Shown: piece after piece, positions 1-6,395 of the stretch
Numbering within the stretch: the first letter of the stretch is position 1
How the letters are laid out: the number at the start of each line of letters is the position of its first letter
Assembly (NCBI GenBank): GCA_964486825.1
Contig: CAZAQS010000132.1
Location: 1 to 12,387, forward strand
DNA: 12,387 bases
DNA from: CAZAQS01 sp964486825
GTDB lineage: Bacteria > Chloroflexota > Anaerolineae > Anaerolineales > UBA4823
Direction: 5' to 3'
Made by a program: the position numbers and the translations under genes
Notes under the pieces: generated by a model
Database searches by the model: none
The model's input: only the letters and a program-made list of their open reading frames with translations
What the model was told of the DNA's origin: nothing

Positions 1-166
1 CCAGGTGCATCAGGAAGCCGCCCCAGCCTTTGAACGGGGAAGCGCACAGCTTGCATCGGGGACTGGAGGGCAGCAGGCGCATCAGATGGCGGAAGCGGCG
101 CACACCCGGCTCGCCCTCGGTCAGCCTTTGATACCACAGCTCCTGCATGGATTTTTCGTCTGGCAT
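1..166 (-). CDS. N-terminal fragment of a probable adenylate/guanylate cyclase-domain protein (runs off left edge)
   Basis: Only the first 55 codons are present, read leftward from ATG at 166-164, and the gene continues beyond base 1. A purine-rich stretch just upstream of the start (AGGAAAGGAAGG in the minus-strand sense) serves as ribosome-binding site. The visible peptide has an acidic start, then an LLPSSPRCKLC segment (C38 and C41 form a CxxC) and a Pro-Phe plus Gly-rich stretch (PFKGWGG, residues 44-50). From memory, this 'xLPSxPRCKxCxxPFxGxGG' leader occurs at the N-terminus of bacterial proteins that carry a class III nucleotide cyclase domain further on, common in Chloroflexota. The catalytic domain itself lies outside the window, so the enzymatic call is inference. 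The CxxC may be part of a small metal-binding module. Reading frame and start are well supported; the product name is moderately so. Confidence 0.6.
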   Translation of the reverse strand, partial: MPDEKSMQELWYQRLTEGEPGVRRFRHLMRLLPSSPRCKLCASPFKGWGGFLMHL

Positions 167-505
167 AGCCTTCCTTTCCTATCCATTCTACTGCAAACTA
201 TGTACACCGGACAGAAATAATGCGGTTTGCAGAGGCCTGCGGGGAGAGGAGGGAAAGACGAAGGGAGAATACACGAATGGTTATGGAGGCTATGAAGGGG
301 AAAGATATCTCCGGGTATTGCGTTCGATCGTCTCGATCCCGGTACGGGAAATGCGAATTCGCGTATTCGAGTCCCAAATTCGAGGACGGTTTGAATGCGT
401 TGGATGGCGGCTAAGAAGGCGCTTAGGCGCGTTGAAGGAAAATGCGTTACAGGTGACAGGGGACTGGCGGGCGGCAGCGACGAGCGCCCTGGGAAGACCG
501 GGCCC
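167..505. other. Intergenic region upstream of the cyclase-like gene, with small repeats
   Basis: This 339-bp stretch separates the 3' end of the FG-GAP gene from the start of the cyclase-like gene, and both are read leftward, so it should hold the promoter of the latter. I find no convincing gene in either strand. It contains an 8-bp inverted repeat (191-198 and 225-232), three ATTCG copies at 357, 365 and 378, the palindrome GCGAATTCGC (353-362), a small TCCCG-GTA-CGGGA hairpin (337-349) and a CTAAG/CTTAG hairpin (411-426). A minus-strand TAGAAT about 20 bases before the cyclase start is a possible -10 element, but no good -35 element accompanies it. There is no clear T-tract terminator for the FG-GAP gene. 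Confidence 0.55.
191..232. repeat. 8-bp inverted repeat CTGCAAAC / GTTTGCAG
   Basis: CTGCAAAC at 191-198 is matched exactly by its reverse complement GTTTGCAG at 225-232, with a 26-base spacer. It lies 25 to 66 bases upstream of the minus-strand cyclase-like gene, where a promoter is expected. It could be a paired operator or a stem in the transcript leader; the length is short enough that chance is possible. Confidence 0.35.
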
Positions 506-1765
506 TTAGCGGTATTTGGTGCGTGGGGCGGCGCTGAATCGTCCCTCCCCATCGTTGCGCCACACCTGGTAATCATCGACGCCGGCGATGAATACATCTA
601 TAGAGCCGTCACCGGTCACATCACCCAGGCTGAGGCCGTCATAACGCTTGTATCCCATGCGCTGGTCCCCGGCTGTGAAGACCCCCGCGCCGTCATTGAA
701 CCATACCTGGCCGCGGGTCTCATCCCCAATGAAGAGGTCCAGGTGCCCGTCCTCGCTCAGGTCGGCCACGAAGACGAAGCGGGTGGCCTCGCTGCCCGGG
801 ACCTGCTCGTGCAGCGTGAAATTGCCCAGGCCGTCATTGAGCCAGATCTCGTCCGGCCCGCGATTGCCCACCACGGCATCCAGGTAGCCGTCGCCGTTCA
901 GGTCCCCCAGGGCTACTGCCAGGCTTTCCATTTGCCCCAGGCGCTGTCCGCTGTCACGGAAGTTGCCGCGACCGTCGTTGAACCAGACCGTGTTGGGGGT
1001 CTCACGGGTGAAGCTCTGGTCGGGGTTCGTGCTAGACCCGCTGGCGATAAAGGCATCCAGGAAGCCGTTCCCATTCAGGTCTCCCAAGGCTACTGCGTTG
1101 CTGCCTGTTTGCGCCAATAGCTGCCGGCTTTGTTCAAAACCGCCCTCACCATCGCCTATCCAGACGATGTCCTCCGCAGGCAGCGGTCGATATTCGGGCT
1201 GGACGAGTGCGCCGCCGCAGCAAGTCGCGCCGAAGATGTCCAGGATGCCGTCTCCGTCCAGATCCCCCAGGGCTATTCTTAAACGGCCCGTGGCCGGGTC
1301 GCCTGGGTGGCCCCTGACCGGCTCGCGGTCGAGCATGCGCTGGCCGGAGCGGAAAAAACCATGCCCGTCGTTCCTGTAAATAGAAACGCTGTGGTGTGCC
1401 ACTGCGGCATCGATATAGCCGTCCCCCGTCAGGTCTCCCAACTTCACGGAACTGTTATCAAAATTGTCTATGCTCTGCCCGCTGTCGATGAAACGCCCGT
1501 CGCCCTGGTTGAACAGCACGTAGTCGGGATGCTGGTAAGGTTCCCCGCCGGGGCCGATGGCCAGGTAGGCGTCCAGGTAGCCGTCCCCGGTCAGGTCGGC
1601 CAGGGCAATCTCTTGTACGCGCGGCGGCCGGTCGAATGAAAAAAAGAAGGACATGTATATAAAATAAGCCAGGAACAATACCAGGATCGAGCCCGCCAAA
1701 ATGAGAAAGCCTCGCCAAAGGTGTGGCTGATATGCGCTATTCAGAGGTTGAGCCCTCTCGTTCAT
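506..1765 (-). CDS. Membrane-anchored FG-GAP/VCBS repeat protein (predicted seven-bladed beta-propeller)
   Basis: A 419-residue protein starting at ATG 1765-1763, with an AAGGA ribosome-binding site 7 bases upstream (complement of 1773-1777). Residues about 19-41 are one hydrophobic segment without a cleavage site, which I read as a signal anchor placing the rest outside the cytoplasm. The remainder is seven FG-GAP/VCBS repeats, each with a calcium-type loop of the form DLxGDGxxD, at residues 57-65, 111-119, 168-176, 229-237, 288-296, 335-343 and 382-390, spaced 47-61 residues apart. Most repeats also carry a WFNDGxGxF strand. Seven repeats match one closed propeller as in integrin alpha-type domains (family knowledge). 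Loops four (NGNG) and six (SEDG) deviate slightly. No enzymatic motif is visible, so a binding, adhesive or structural role at the surface is inference. It is transcribed divergently from tig. Confidence 0.85.
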   Translation of the reverse strand: MNERAQPLNSAYQPHLWRGFLILAGSILVLFLAYFIYMSFFFSFDRPPRVQEIALADLTGDGYLDAYLAIGPGGEPYQHPDYVLFNQGDGRFIDSGQSIDNFDNSSVKLGDLTGDGYIDAAVAHHSVSIYRNDGHGFFRSGQRMLDREPVRGHPGDPATGRLRIALGDLDGDGILDIFGATCCGGALVQPEYRPLPAEDIVWIGDGEGGFEQSRQLLAQTGSNAVALGDLNGNGFLDAFIASGSSTNPDQSFTRETPNTVWFNDGRGNFRDSGQRLGQMESLAVALGDLNGDGYLDAVVGNRGPDEIWLNDGLGNFTLHEQVPGSEATRFVFVADLSEDGHLDLFIGDETRGQVWFNDGAGVFTAGDQRMGYKRYDGLSLGDVTGDGSIDVFIAGVDDYQVWRNDGEGRFSAAPRTKYR

Positions 1766-2017
1766 GAACCTATCCTTACATCAAAACCGTCTTCCCCGGA
1801 TGGCTAACAGGCAGGCCGTCAGGTCTGGGATCAGCGGGCGCGTATGTTTTACCGGAATTCCACGTCACAATCATTTTACTCTCAATTTCATCCAAATAGG
1901 GGATCTGGAACATGTGAAGACAGCCTTTTATCCAGGCAGACTTCTTATTCTACAGTTGGTCGCCGGAATTTCTTACAGTTCGCATACGTGTTTTATACAC
2001 TTGTTAAAGCGTTTATT

Positions 2018-2026
2018 TGGTAAAAT
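2018..2026 (+). promoter_or_regulatory. Extended -10 promoter candidate for tig-clpP
   Basis: TGG-TAAAAT matches the extended -10 form (TG, one base, then a -10 box with 5 of 6 consensus bases). No good -35 hexamer sits at 16-18 bases; TTGTTA at 2001-2006 is only 14 bases upstream. Extended -10 promoters tolerate a poor -35. Transcription would begin near 2033, giving a leader of about 146 bases before the TTG start of tig. Confidence 0.45.
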
Positions 2027-2033
2027 TGTGACG

Positions 2034-2044
2034 CTTGGCCCAAG
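2034..2044. repeat. Palindrome CTTGG-C-CCAAG at the expected tig transcription start
   Basis: An 11-base perfect dyad with a single central base, 8 bases downstream of the candidate -10 box. Its position suits a repressor operator overlapping the start of transcription, but the motif is short and no regulator gene is nearby. Confidence 0.3.
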
Positions 2045-2105
2045 TTATCTTTTTTGCATCCATCTGGCGCCCAGGGCCATCAGCCAGAGGGCGTACAGGT
2101 TCAAA

Positions 2106-2157
2106 CCCCCCTTCATCTCAGGACCAACCTGGGGGAAGGCCTTCCTGATGGAAGGGG
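2106..2157 (+). promoter_or_regulatory. Potentially structured leader of tig
   Basis: CCCCTTC (2108-2114) can pair with GAAGGGG (2151-2157). Between these arms lie a CAGG/CCTG hairpin (2119-2131) and the 12-base palindrome GGAAGGCCTTCC (2134-2145). The CCTTCC arm (2140-2145) can instead pair with the second GGAAGG copy (2150-2155) across a TGAT loop, so the outer stem and this inner hairpin are mutually exclusive. The structure ends 8 bases before the ribosome-binding site, so it could tune initiation. It resembles no riboswitch class I recognise. Confidence 0.35.
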
Positions 2158-2165
2158 TAAACTAC

Positions 2166-2171
2166 GAAGGA
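2166..2171 (+). promoter_or_regulatory. Ribosome-binding site that fixes the TTG start of tig
   Basis: GAAGGA ends 7 bases before TTG at 2179-2181. An in-frame stop (TAA, 2158-2160) lies just upstream, and no ATG or GTG occurs in frame between it and the conserved N-terminus, so TTG is the only good start. Confidence 0.7.
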
Positions 2172-2178
2172 TTTCATT

Positions 2179-3768
2179 TTGAAGATCGATACCCAACCCA
2201 CAGAAGACCACCAGGTGAAGCTGCGCGTCGAAGTCGAAGCAGAGCAGCTCGAGACTGCCAAGCGCAGAGCCGCCCGGCAGATCGCCAAGAAAGCCAAGAT
2301 TCCCGGATTCCGCCCGGGCAAGGCTCCCTACCATATCATCGAGCGCTTTGCGGGCGAGGCCGCCATCATGGAAGACGCCATGGAACTGCTCGTCCATGAA
2401 GTCTATCCGAAGGCCCTGGAAGAAGGCGATATCAAACCCTTCGGGCCGGGATCGCTGGAAAATATCGCCAGCACAGATCCGCCTGTGTTCGAGTTTGTCG
2501 TACCGCTGGAAGCCACGGTCGAGCTGGGAGATTACAAATCCTTGAGGCTGCCCTATGAGCCGAAAGAGATTACCGGCCAGGATGTCGAGCAGGTATTGGA
2601 GAACATCCGCGAGCAGGGCGCCATCCTGGAGCCGGTGGATCGGCCTGCACAAGATGGAGACCAGCTACAGATCAAGCTGAGCGCCGAGTACAAGCAGGTC
2701 GAAGAAGGCCAGGAAAAGAGCCTGATCCGTGAACGTTCAGTGCCGGTGATCATCGGCGCCGAGGACAGCGACACCCCCGAGGAATGGCCCTTCCCGGGTT
2801 TTTCGAAACAGCTCACCGGCTTGTCGGCGGGTGACGAGAAAACCATGAGCTTTGCCTTCCCCGAGGATTCGGAATACGAGTCGCTGAGGGGCAAGGAAGC
2901 CGAGTTTACCGTGGTCGTGGAAAACGTCAAAGCACGCACGCTACCCGATCTGGATGATGAATTGGCCCAATCCCAGGGTGAGTATGAGGATCTGCAGGCG
3001 CTGCGTGAGGACATCCGCAAGCGGTTGGAAGAACGCGAGCGAGAGCAGTACGACCGGGACTATGAGGAGAAACTGTTCGATGAGCTCTTGAAAGTCTCGA
3101 CCATCCAGTACCCGCCCCAACTTGTCGAGCGTGAGATGGAAGAGATGATCCACCAGCTCGAGCATCGCCTGGAGCAACAGGGTATGGATATGGATCTATA
3201 CCTTAAGACCCGCCAGCAGGATATGGAAAGCTTTCGAGAAGAGCTCAAGCCGGCCGCAGAAACCCGGGCTAAAAAGTACCTGGTCTTGTTCGAAGTAGCC
3301 AGGCAAGAAGAGGTACAGGTCGACCCGAACGAAGTGCAAACGGAGACGATCAACACTCTCAGCATGGCTGCCCAAAATATGTCCCGCGAGGAAGTCCGCA
3401 AGATAACTTCGCAAGATACGATATCCCGGTTAGCCAGTGATGTCACCTACGACTTATTGATCCGTAAAACAACAGAAAAATTGAGCTCAATATTCAAAGG
3501 AGAGGCCCAAGAGGAAGTAGCTGCCGGTGATGAATCGGAAGGTGAACAGCTCGAAGGAGAGCCAGAAGCGCTCGAAATCGAGGCCGAGACGGCCTCTGCG
3601 CTAGACAATGAGGGCGAGGCAATCCCTGAGAGCGAGCCGCTCCAGGAACCCGAGAGCCAGCCGGCAGACGAAGAGGGCGATGGTAAAGACACAACCCAGG
3701 ATGGAACGCCAGACACGCCTGAACCCCCACAAGCGACGGGCAGCGATCCCTCTGCTGGTCAAGCATAG
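2179..3768 (+). CDS. tig: Trigger factor, ribosome-associated chaperone / prolyl isomerase, with acidic C-terminal extension
   Basis: A 529-residue protein begun by TTG. Trigger factor binds near the ribosomal exit tunnel and shields nascent chains. The ribosome-docking signature GFRPGKAP is at residues 43-50, the same place as GFRK in the E. coli protein. Residues about 1-115 form the ribosome-binding domain. Residues about 154-250 are the FKBP-like isomerase domain, with the PGF of its active-site region and a GKEAEF segment. A charged helical C-terminal domain runs from about 251 to 440. After KLSSIFK (434-440) comes an extension of about 89 residues rich in Glu, Asp, Pro, Ser and Gln, with no predicted fold. 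The E. coli protein is about 432 residues and lacks it. clpP follows after 38 bases with no terminator between, so the two are probably co-transcribed, coupling folding with turnover. Confidence 0.95.
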   Translation: MKIDTQPTEDHQVKLRVEVEAEQLETAKRRAARQIAKKAKIPGFRPGKAPYHIIERFAGEAAIMEDAMELLVHEVYPKALEEGDIKPFGPGSLENIASTDPPVFEFVVPLEATVELGDYKSLRLPYEPKEITGQDVEQVLENIREQGAILEPVDRPAQDGDQLQIKLSAEYKQVEEGQEKSLIRERSVPVIIGAEDSDTPEEWPFPGFSKQLTGLSAGDEKTMSFAFPEDSEYESLRGKEAEFTVVVENVKARTLPDLDDELAQSQGEYEDLQALREDIRKRLEEREREQYDRDYEEKLFDELLKVSTIQYPPQLVEREMEEMIHQLEHRLEQQGMDMDLYLKTRQQDMESFREELKPAAETRAKKYLVLFEVARQEEVQVDPNEVQTETINTLSMAAQNMSREEVRKITSQDTISRLASDVTYDLLIRKTTEKLSSIFKGEAQEEVAAGDESEGEQLEGEPEALEIEAETASALDNEGEAIPESEPLQEPESQPADEEGDGKDTTQDGTPDTPEPPQATGSDPSAGQA

Positions 3769-3795
3769 AATCATTAATTTTTCGTCATTCACACC

Positions 3796-3801
3796 AGGAG
3801 G
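3796..3801 (+). promoter_or_regulatory. Strong ribosome-binding site of clpP
   Basis: AGGAGG, the full consensus core, ends 5 bases before the ATG at 3807. It is the strongest Shine-Dalgarno sequence in the window, suggesting clpP is translated efficiently and independently of tig. Confidence 0.8.
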
Positions 3802-3806
3802 AAATA

Positions 3807-4412
3807 ATGACGCTGTTAGATCCAAAATCCCTGATCCCGATGGTCATCGAAACCACCGGGCGCGGCGAAAGAGCTTACGATATCTATTCGCTGCTTTTGA
3901 AAAACCGGATCCTGTTCCTTGGAACACCGATCAACGACCAGGTCGCCAACCTGATGGTAGCTCAATTGTTGTACCTGAGCAACGAAGACCGGGAGGCGCC
4001 CATACAAATGTATATCAACTCCCCCGGCGGGCAGGTATACGCCGGGCTGGCGATCTATGACACGATGCAGATGATCCCCAACCCGATCAGCACGCTGGCG
4101 GTAGGTGTGACGGCCTCCTTTGGAACCGTCCTGCTGGCAGCCGGCACAAAGGGCCAGCGCTACGCCCTGCCGCACGCCACCATCCATATGCACCAACCCT
4201 TGGGAGGCGCCCAGGGGCAGGCTACGGAGATCGAGATCCAGGCCCGCGAGATCCTGCGTCTCAAGGTGCGCTTGAACGAGATCCTCTCCCGGCATACCGG
4301 GCAAACCACGGATGTGATCGAGCGGGATACCGAGCGAGATTATTATATGAGCGCAGAGCAGGCAGTTGAGTACGGCCTGTGCGACCAGGTAATGGAGACG
4401 CCTGAAAAATAA
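3807..4412 (+). CDS. clpP: ATP-dependent Clp protease proteolytic subunit
   Basis: A 201-residue serine peptidase of family S14, the usual length. ClpP forms a double heptameric barrel that degrades proteins unfolded and fed in by an AAA+ partner such as ClpX, ClpA or ClpC. The catalytic triad is intact: Ser104 in GVTASFG, His129 in HQPLGG and Asp178 in TERDYYMSAEQA. The spacings of 25 and 49 residues equal those of the E. coli enzyme (S97, H122, D171). The oligomerisation and substrate-binding segment YINSPGG is at 69-75. The short N-terminus ends in MVIET, typical of the processed ClpP start region. It sits 38 bases behind tig. The usual third gene, clpX, is not next: a terminator and a HAD phosphatase follow, so the unfoldase partner must be encoded elsewhere. 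Confidence 0.96.
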   Translation: MTLLDPKSLIPMVIETTGRGERAYDIYSLLLKNRILFLGTPINDQVANLMVAQLLYLSNEDREAPIQMYINSPGGQVYAGLAIYDTMQMIPNPISTLAVGVTASFGTVLLAAGTKGQRYALPHATIHMHQPLGGAQGQATEIEIQAREILRLKVRLNEILSRHTGQTTDVIERDTERDYYMSAEQAVEYGLCDQVMETPEK

Positions 4413-4479
4413 GGTATAAAGTTCCGACCTGGCCCGCCAGATGAGCTTGCAGCCAGGCCAACCAGATCAATAGATCCAG

Positions 4480-4503
4480 ACCCCCGGGAATCCGGGGGTT
4501 TGT
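4480..4503 (+). terminator. Hairpin terminator after clpP
   Basis: CCCCCGG (4481-4487) and CCGGGGG (4492-4498) form a very stable stem with a GAAT loop, extended by an A-T pair, then TTTGTCGT. The U-run is short (three), so termination may be partial, allowing read-through into the next operon. The following gene starts only about 17 bases after the stem. The unrelated inverted repeat CCTGGC/GCCAGG (4428-4457) precedes it. Confidence 0.55.
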
Positions 4504-4516
4504 CGTAAAAAAAAAT

Positions 4517-5308
4517 ATGAAGAACTGGAAATCAATTAAAGGCTTGATCATGGATATGGACGGGGTCCTGTGGCGGGGGGGCCAGCCCCTCGGGGATCTA
4601 CCCGGCCGGTTTAAGCAGATCCAGGCCCTGGGCTGGAAAACCGTGCTGGTCACCAATAACGCCACGCGCTCGGTTGACGTGTACCTCGAAAAGCTGCACT
4701 CGTTTGGAGTGTTCCTCGAGCGCTGGCAGGTGATCTCTTCCGGCGAGGCGCTGGCCTATTACCTGGGGAACAGGTTCCCTAAAAACACGACCCTGTACGT
4801 AATCGGTGAGCAGGGGCTGGTATCCCTGCTGGAACGGCAAGGCTTTATAATTGGGGAGGTAAATGCGCAGGCGGTGATCATCTCCCTGGATCGCGGGCTA
4901 ACCTACGAGAAACTGCGCCAGGGGAACCGCCTGGTGCGCGCCGGGGCAGCGCTGATCGCTACCAATCCCGACCCGTCTATCCCGACGCCCGATGGGCTCG
5001 AGCCGGGTGCGGGGGCTATCCTGGCTGCCATGCAAGCCGCCTCGGGCGTCCAGGCCGACATCGCCGGTAAGCCCAACCCAGAGATCTATCGCCTGGCCAT
5101 GGAGCGCCTGGAGACCTCTCCAGAGGAAACGTTGGTGATCGGCGACCGGCTGGAGACGGATATCGCCGGCGCCCAATCCCTGGGATGCAGCACCGCCCTT
5201 GTGCTGTCTGGCGTCACGAGCGAAGAAGCCGCCCGTTCCTGGTCCCCGGCGCCTGACCTGATTGCCGGAGACCTGGGGGAAGTCCTAAAAATAGCGATAG
5301 AGGGGTAG
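4517..5308 (+). CDS. HAD-IIA family (NagD-like) hydrolase, probable sugar/organic phosphate phosphatase
   Basis: A 263-residue haloacid-dehalogenase superfamily phosphatase. Motif I DMDGV gives the nucleophile Asp13 and general acid Asp15. Motif II is Thr46 in LVTNNATRS. Motif III is Lys185 in GKPNPEIY. Motif IV is GDRLETD with Asp210 and Asp215, which coordinate magnesium. The cap lies between motifs II and III, as in subclass IIA, and length and motif order fit NagD, p-nitrophenylphosphatase and phosphoglycolate phosphatase relatives. The substrate cannot be told from sequence. The start ATG has no Shine-Dalgarno sequence; an A9 run precedes it, but the next in-frame ATGs fall inside motif I. 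rlmN starts 10-13 bases after its stop, so the two form an operon. Proximity to a phosphofructokinase hints at sugar-phosphate housekeeping, only as inference. Confidence 0.88.
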   Translation: MKNWKSIKGLIMDMDGVLWRGGQPLGDLPGRFKQIQALGWKTVLVTNNATRSVDVYLEKLHSFGVFLERWQVISSGEALAYYLGNRFPKNTTLYVIGEQGLVSLLERQGFIIGEVNAQAVIISLDRGLTYEKLRQGNRLVRAGAALIATNPDPSIPTPDGLEPGAGAILAAMQAASGVQADIAGKPNPEIYRLAMERLETSPEETLVIGDRLETDIAGAQSLGCSTALVLSGVTSEEAARSWSPAPDLIAGDLGEVLKIAIEG

Positions 5309-5318
5309 AATTCTAGCT

Positions 5319-6374
5319 GTGATGAATGACGATCGTGAGCAGAAAACCCTGATCTATGACCTGGGCCTACCCGAGCTGGAAGCCATTCTCGGCGAGTGGC
5401 AGGAACCGCCTTACCGCGCCCGGCAGATCTGGCAAGGTTTATACCGCCAGCTCTGGGACGATCCCGAGCAGTTTTCTGCCTTACCGCTGCGCTTGAGGCA
5501 AAAATTGGCGGGCCGTTTCAGCTTCTCGAACCTGGAAGTGGAGACAGTTTTGTTTTCGACAGACGGCGAGACGCGCAAGATCCTGTTCCGCCTGCCGGAC
5601 AGGCAGCCACTTGAAGCGGTTCTAATGCGCTATATGAAGAGGCGGACTCTGTGCATCTCCACACAGGCTGGCTGCGCTATGGGATGCGTCTTCTGTGCGA
5701 CCGGGCAGATGGGCTTTCGCCGGCACCTGAGCAGCGGCGAGATCATCGAGCAGGTATTGTATTATGCCCGTATCCTTCAAGCAGAAGGAGATCGAGTCAC
5801 AAACGTGGTCGTGATGGGCATGGGAGAGCCTTTCCACAACTACGAAGCCACGTTGGCTGCCATCGACCGCCTCTCCCACCCAGAGGGTTTCAACCTGGGA
5901 GCGCGCCGGGTCACCATCTCCACGGTAGGCCTGGTACCGATGATCCGCCGCTTTGCAGCCGAACGCCGGCAGGTCAACCTGGCCATCTCGCTGCACGCTG
6001 CCGACGATGAGCTGCGCACTTCAATGCTCCCAATCAACAAGAAATACCCAATTGTAGAGCTGATGGCTGCCTGCCGGGAATACGTCGAGCGCACACACAG
6101 GCGCATCACTTTCGAGTGGGCCCTGATCCGAGAGGTCAACGACACACCCGAGCAAGCCCGCAAACTTTCGGGGCTTCTAAAGGGCCTGTTATGCCATGTC
6201 AACGTGATCCCCCTCAATCCGACCGACAAGTTTAGCGGGCAGGCCACCACCCTGGAGCGGGCCAGGGCATTTCAGGACATTTTGGAACACAACGGAATCC
6301 CATGCACCATCCGCTTGAGAAGGGGCATCGATATCCAGGCCGGCTGCGGCCAATTGGCCGGGCAAGCGAATTAA
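5319..6374 (+). CDS. rlmN: Dual-specificity 23S rRNA (A2503) / tRNA (A37) C2-methyltransferase RlmN
   Basis: A 351-residue radical-SAM methylase that adds a methyl to C2 of an adenosine in 23S rRNA and in some tRNAs. The iron-sulfur cluster motif CAMGCVFC gives Cys119, Cys123 and Cys126. Cys343 in GIDIQAGCGQL matches the methyl-carrying cysteine (C355 in E. coli), and Cys112 matches E. coli C118. The motifs GEPFHNY and SLHAADDELR match the family. Those two cysteines plus the ordinary cluster distinguish RlmN from non-functional copies; Cfr has a similar layout, but context and sequence favour RlmN. Two starts are possible, GTG at 5319 and ATG at 5322, differing by one residue, and the ribosome-binding site is weak (AGGGG at 5301). 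It lies between the HAD gene and pfkA (21-base gap), probably one transcript. Confidence 0.95.
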   Translation: MMNDDREQKTLIYDLGLPELEAILGEWQEPPYRARQIWQGLYRQLWDDPEQFSALPLRLRQKLAGRFSFSNLEVETVLFSTDGETRKILFRLPDRQPLEAVLMRYMKRRTLCISTQAGCAMGCVFCATGQMGFRRHLSSGEIIEQVLYYARILQAEGDRVTNVVVMGMGEPFHNYEATLAAIDRLSHPEGFNLGARRVTISTVGLVPMIRRFAAERRQVNLAISLHAADDELRTSMLPINKKYPIVELMAACREYVERTHRRITFEWALIREVNDTPEQARKLSGLLKGLLCHVNVIPLNPTDKFSGQATTLERARAFQDILEHNGIPCTIRLRRGIDIQAGCGQLAGQAN

Positions 6375-6395
6375 CCGAAGGAGAAAGGTACCAGC

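Larger units (their letters stand above)
1766..2178. other. Divergent intergenic region between the FG-GAP gene and tig
   Basis: This 413-bp gap carries the control signals for two divergent genes. It is more AT-rich than the coding DNA around 1860-2030. The right half holds an extended -10 promoter candidate for tig (2018-2026), a palindrome CTTGGCCCAAG (2034-2044) at about the expected transcription start, and a structured leader (2106-2157) before the ribosome-binding site. The left half contains the ribosome-binding site of the FG-GAP gene (1773-1777) but no clear promoter for it. I see no CIRCE-type heat-shock dyad and no convincing small gene. A bit resembling a tRNA T-loop near 2097-2108 does not fold as a tRNA. 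Confidence 0.6.

Noticed and set aside
361..384. T-loop-like ATTCGAGTCCC resembling part of a tRNA
   Set aside because: The stem bases do not pair and no cloverleaf can be drawn around it.
395..1120. Long plus-strand open frame of 241 codons opposite the FG-GAP gene
   Set aside because: It is antisense to the repeat gene; its repeated VAVQV-like pieces are the complement of the GDLxGDG repeats and show no family match.
2080..2126. tRNA-like 3' half: GGTTCAAACCCC followed by an ACCA end
   Set aside because: The flanking bases do not form a five-pair T-stem, and no matching acceptor, D or anticodon arms exist upstream.
1766..2178. CIRCE or CtsR heat-shock operator upstream of tig-clpP
   Set aside because: No TTAGCACTC/GAGTGCTAA dyad and no tandem GGTCAAA-type motif is present.
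1764..2399. Plus-strand open frame across the intergenic region into tig
   Set aside because: It overlaps trigger factor in another frame, and its sequence has no recognisable domain; the region is better explained as promoter and leader.
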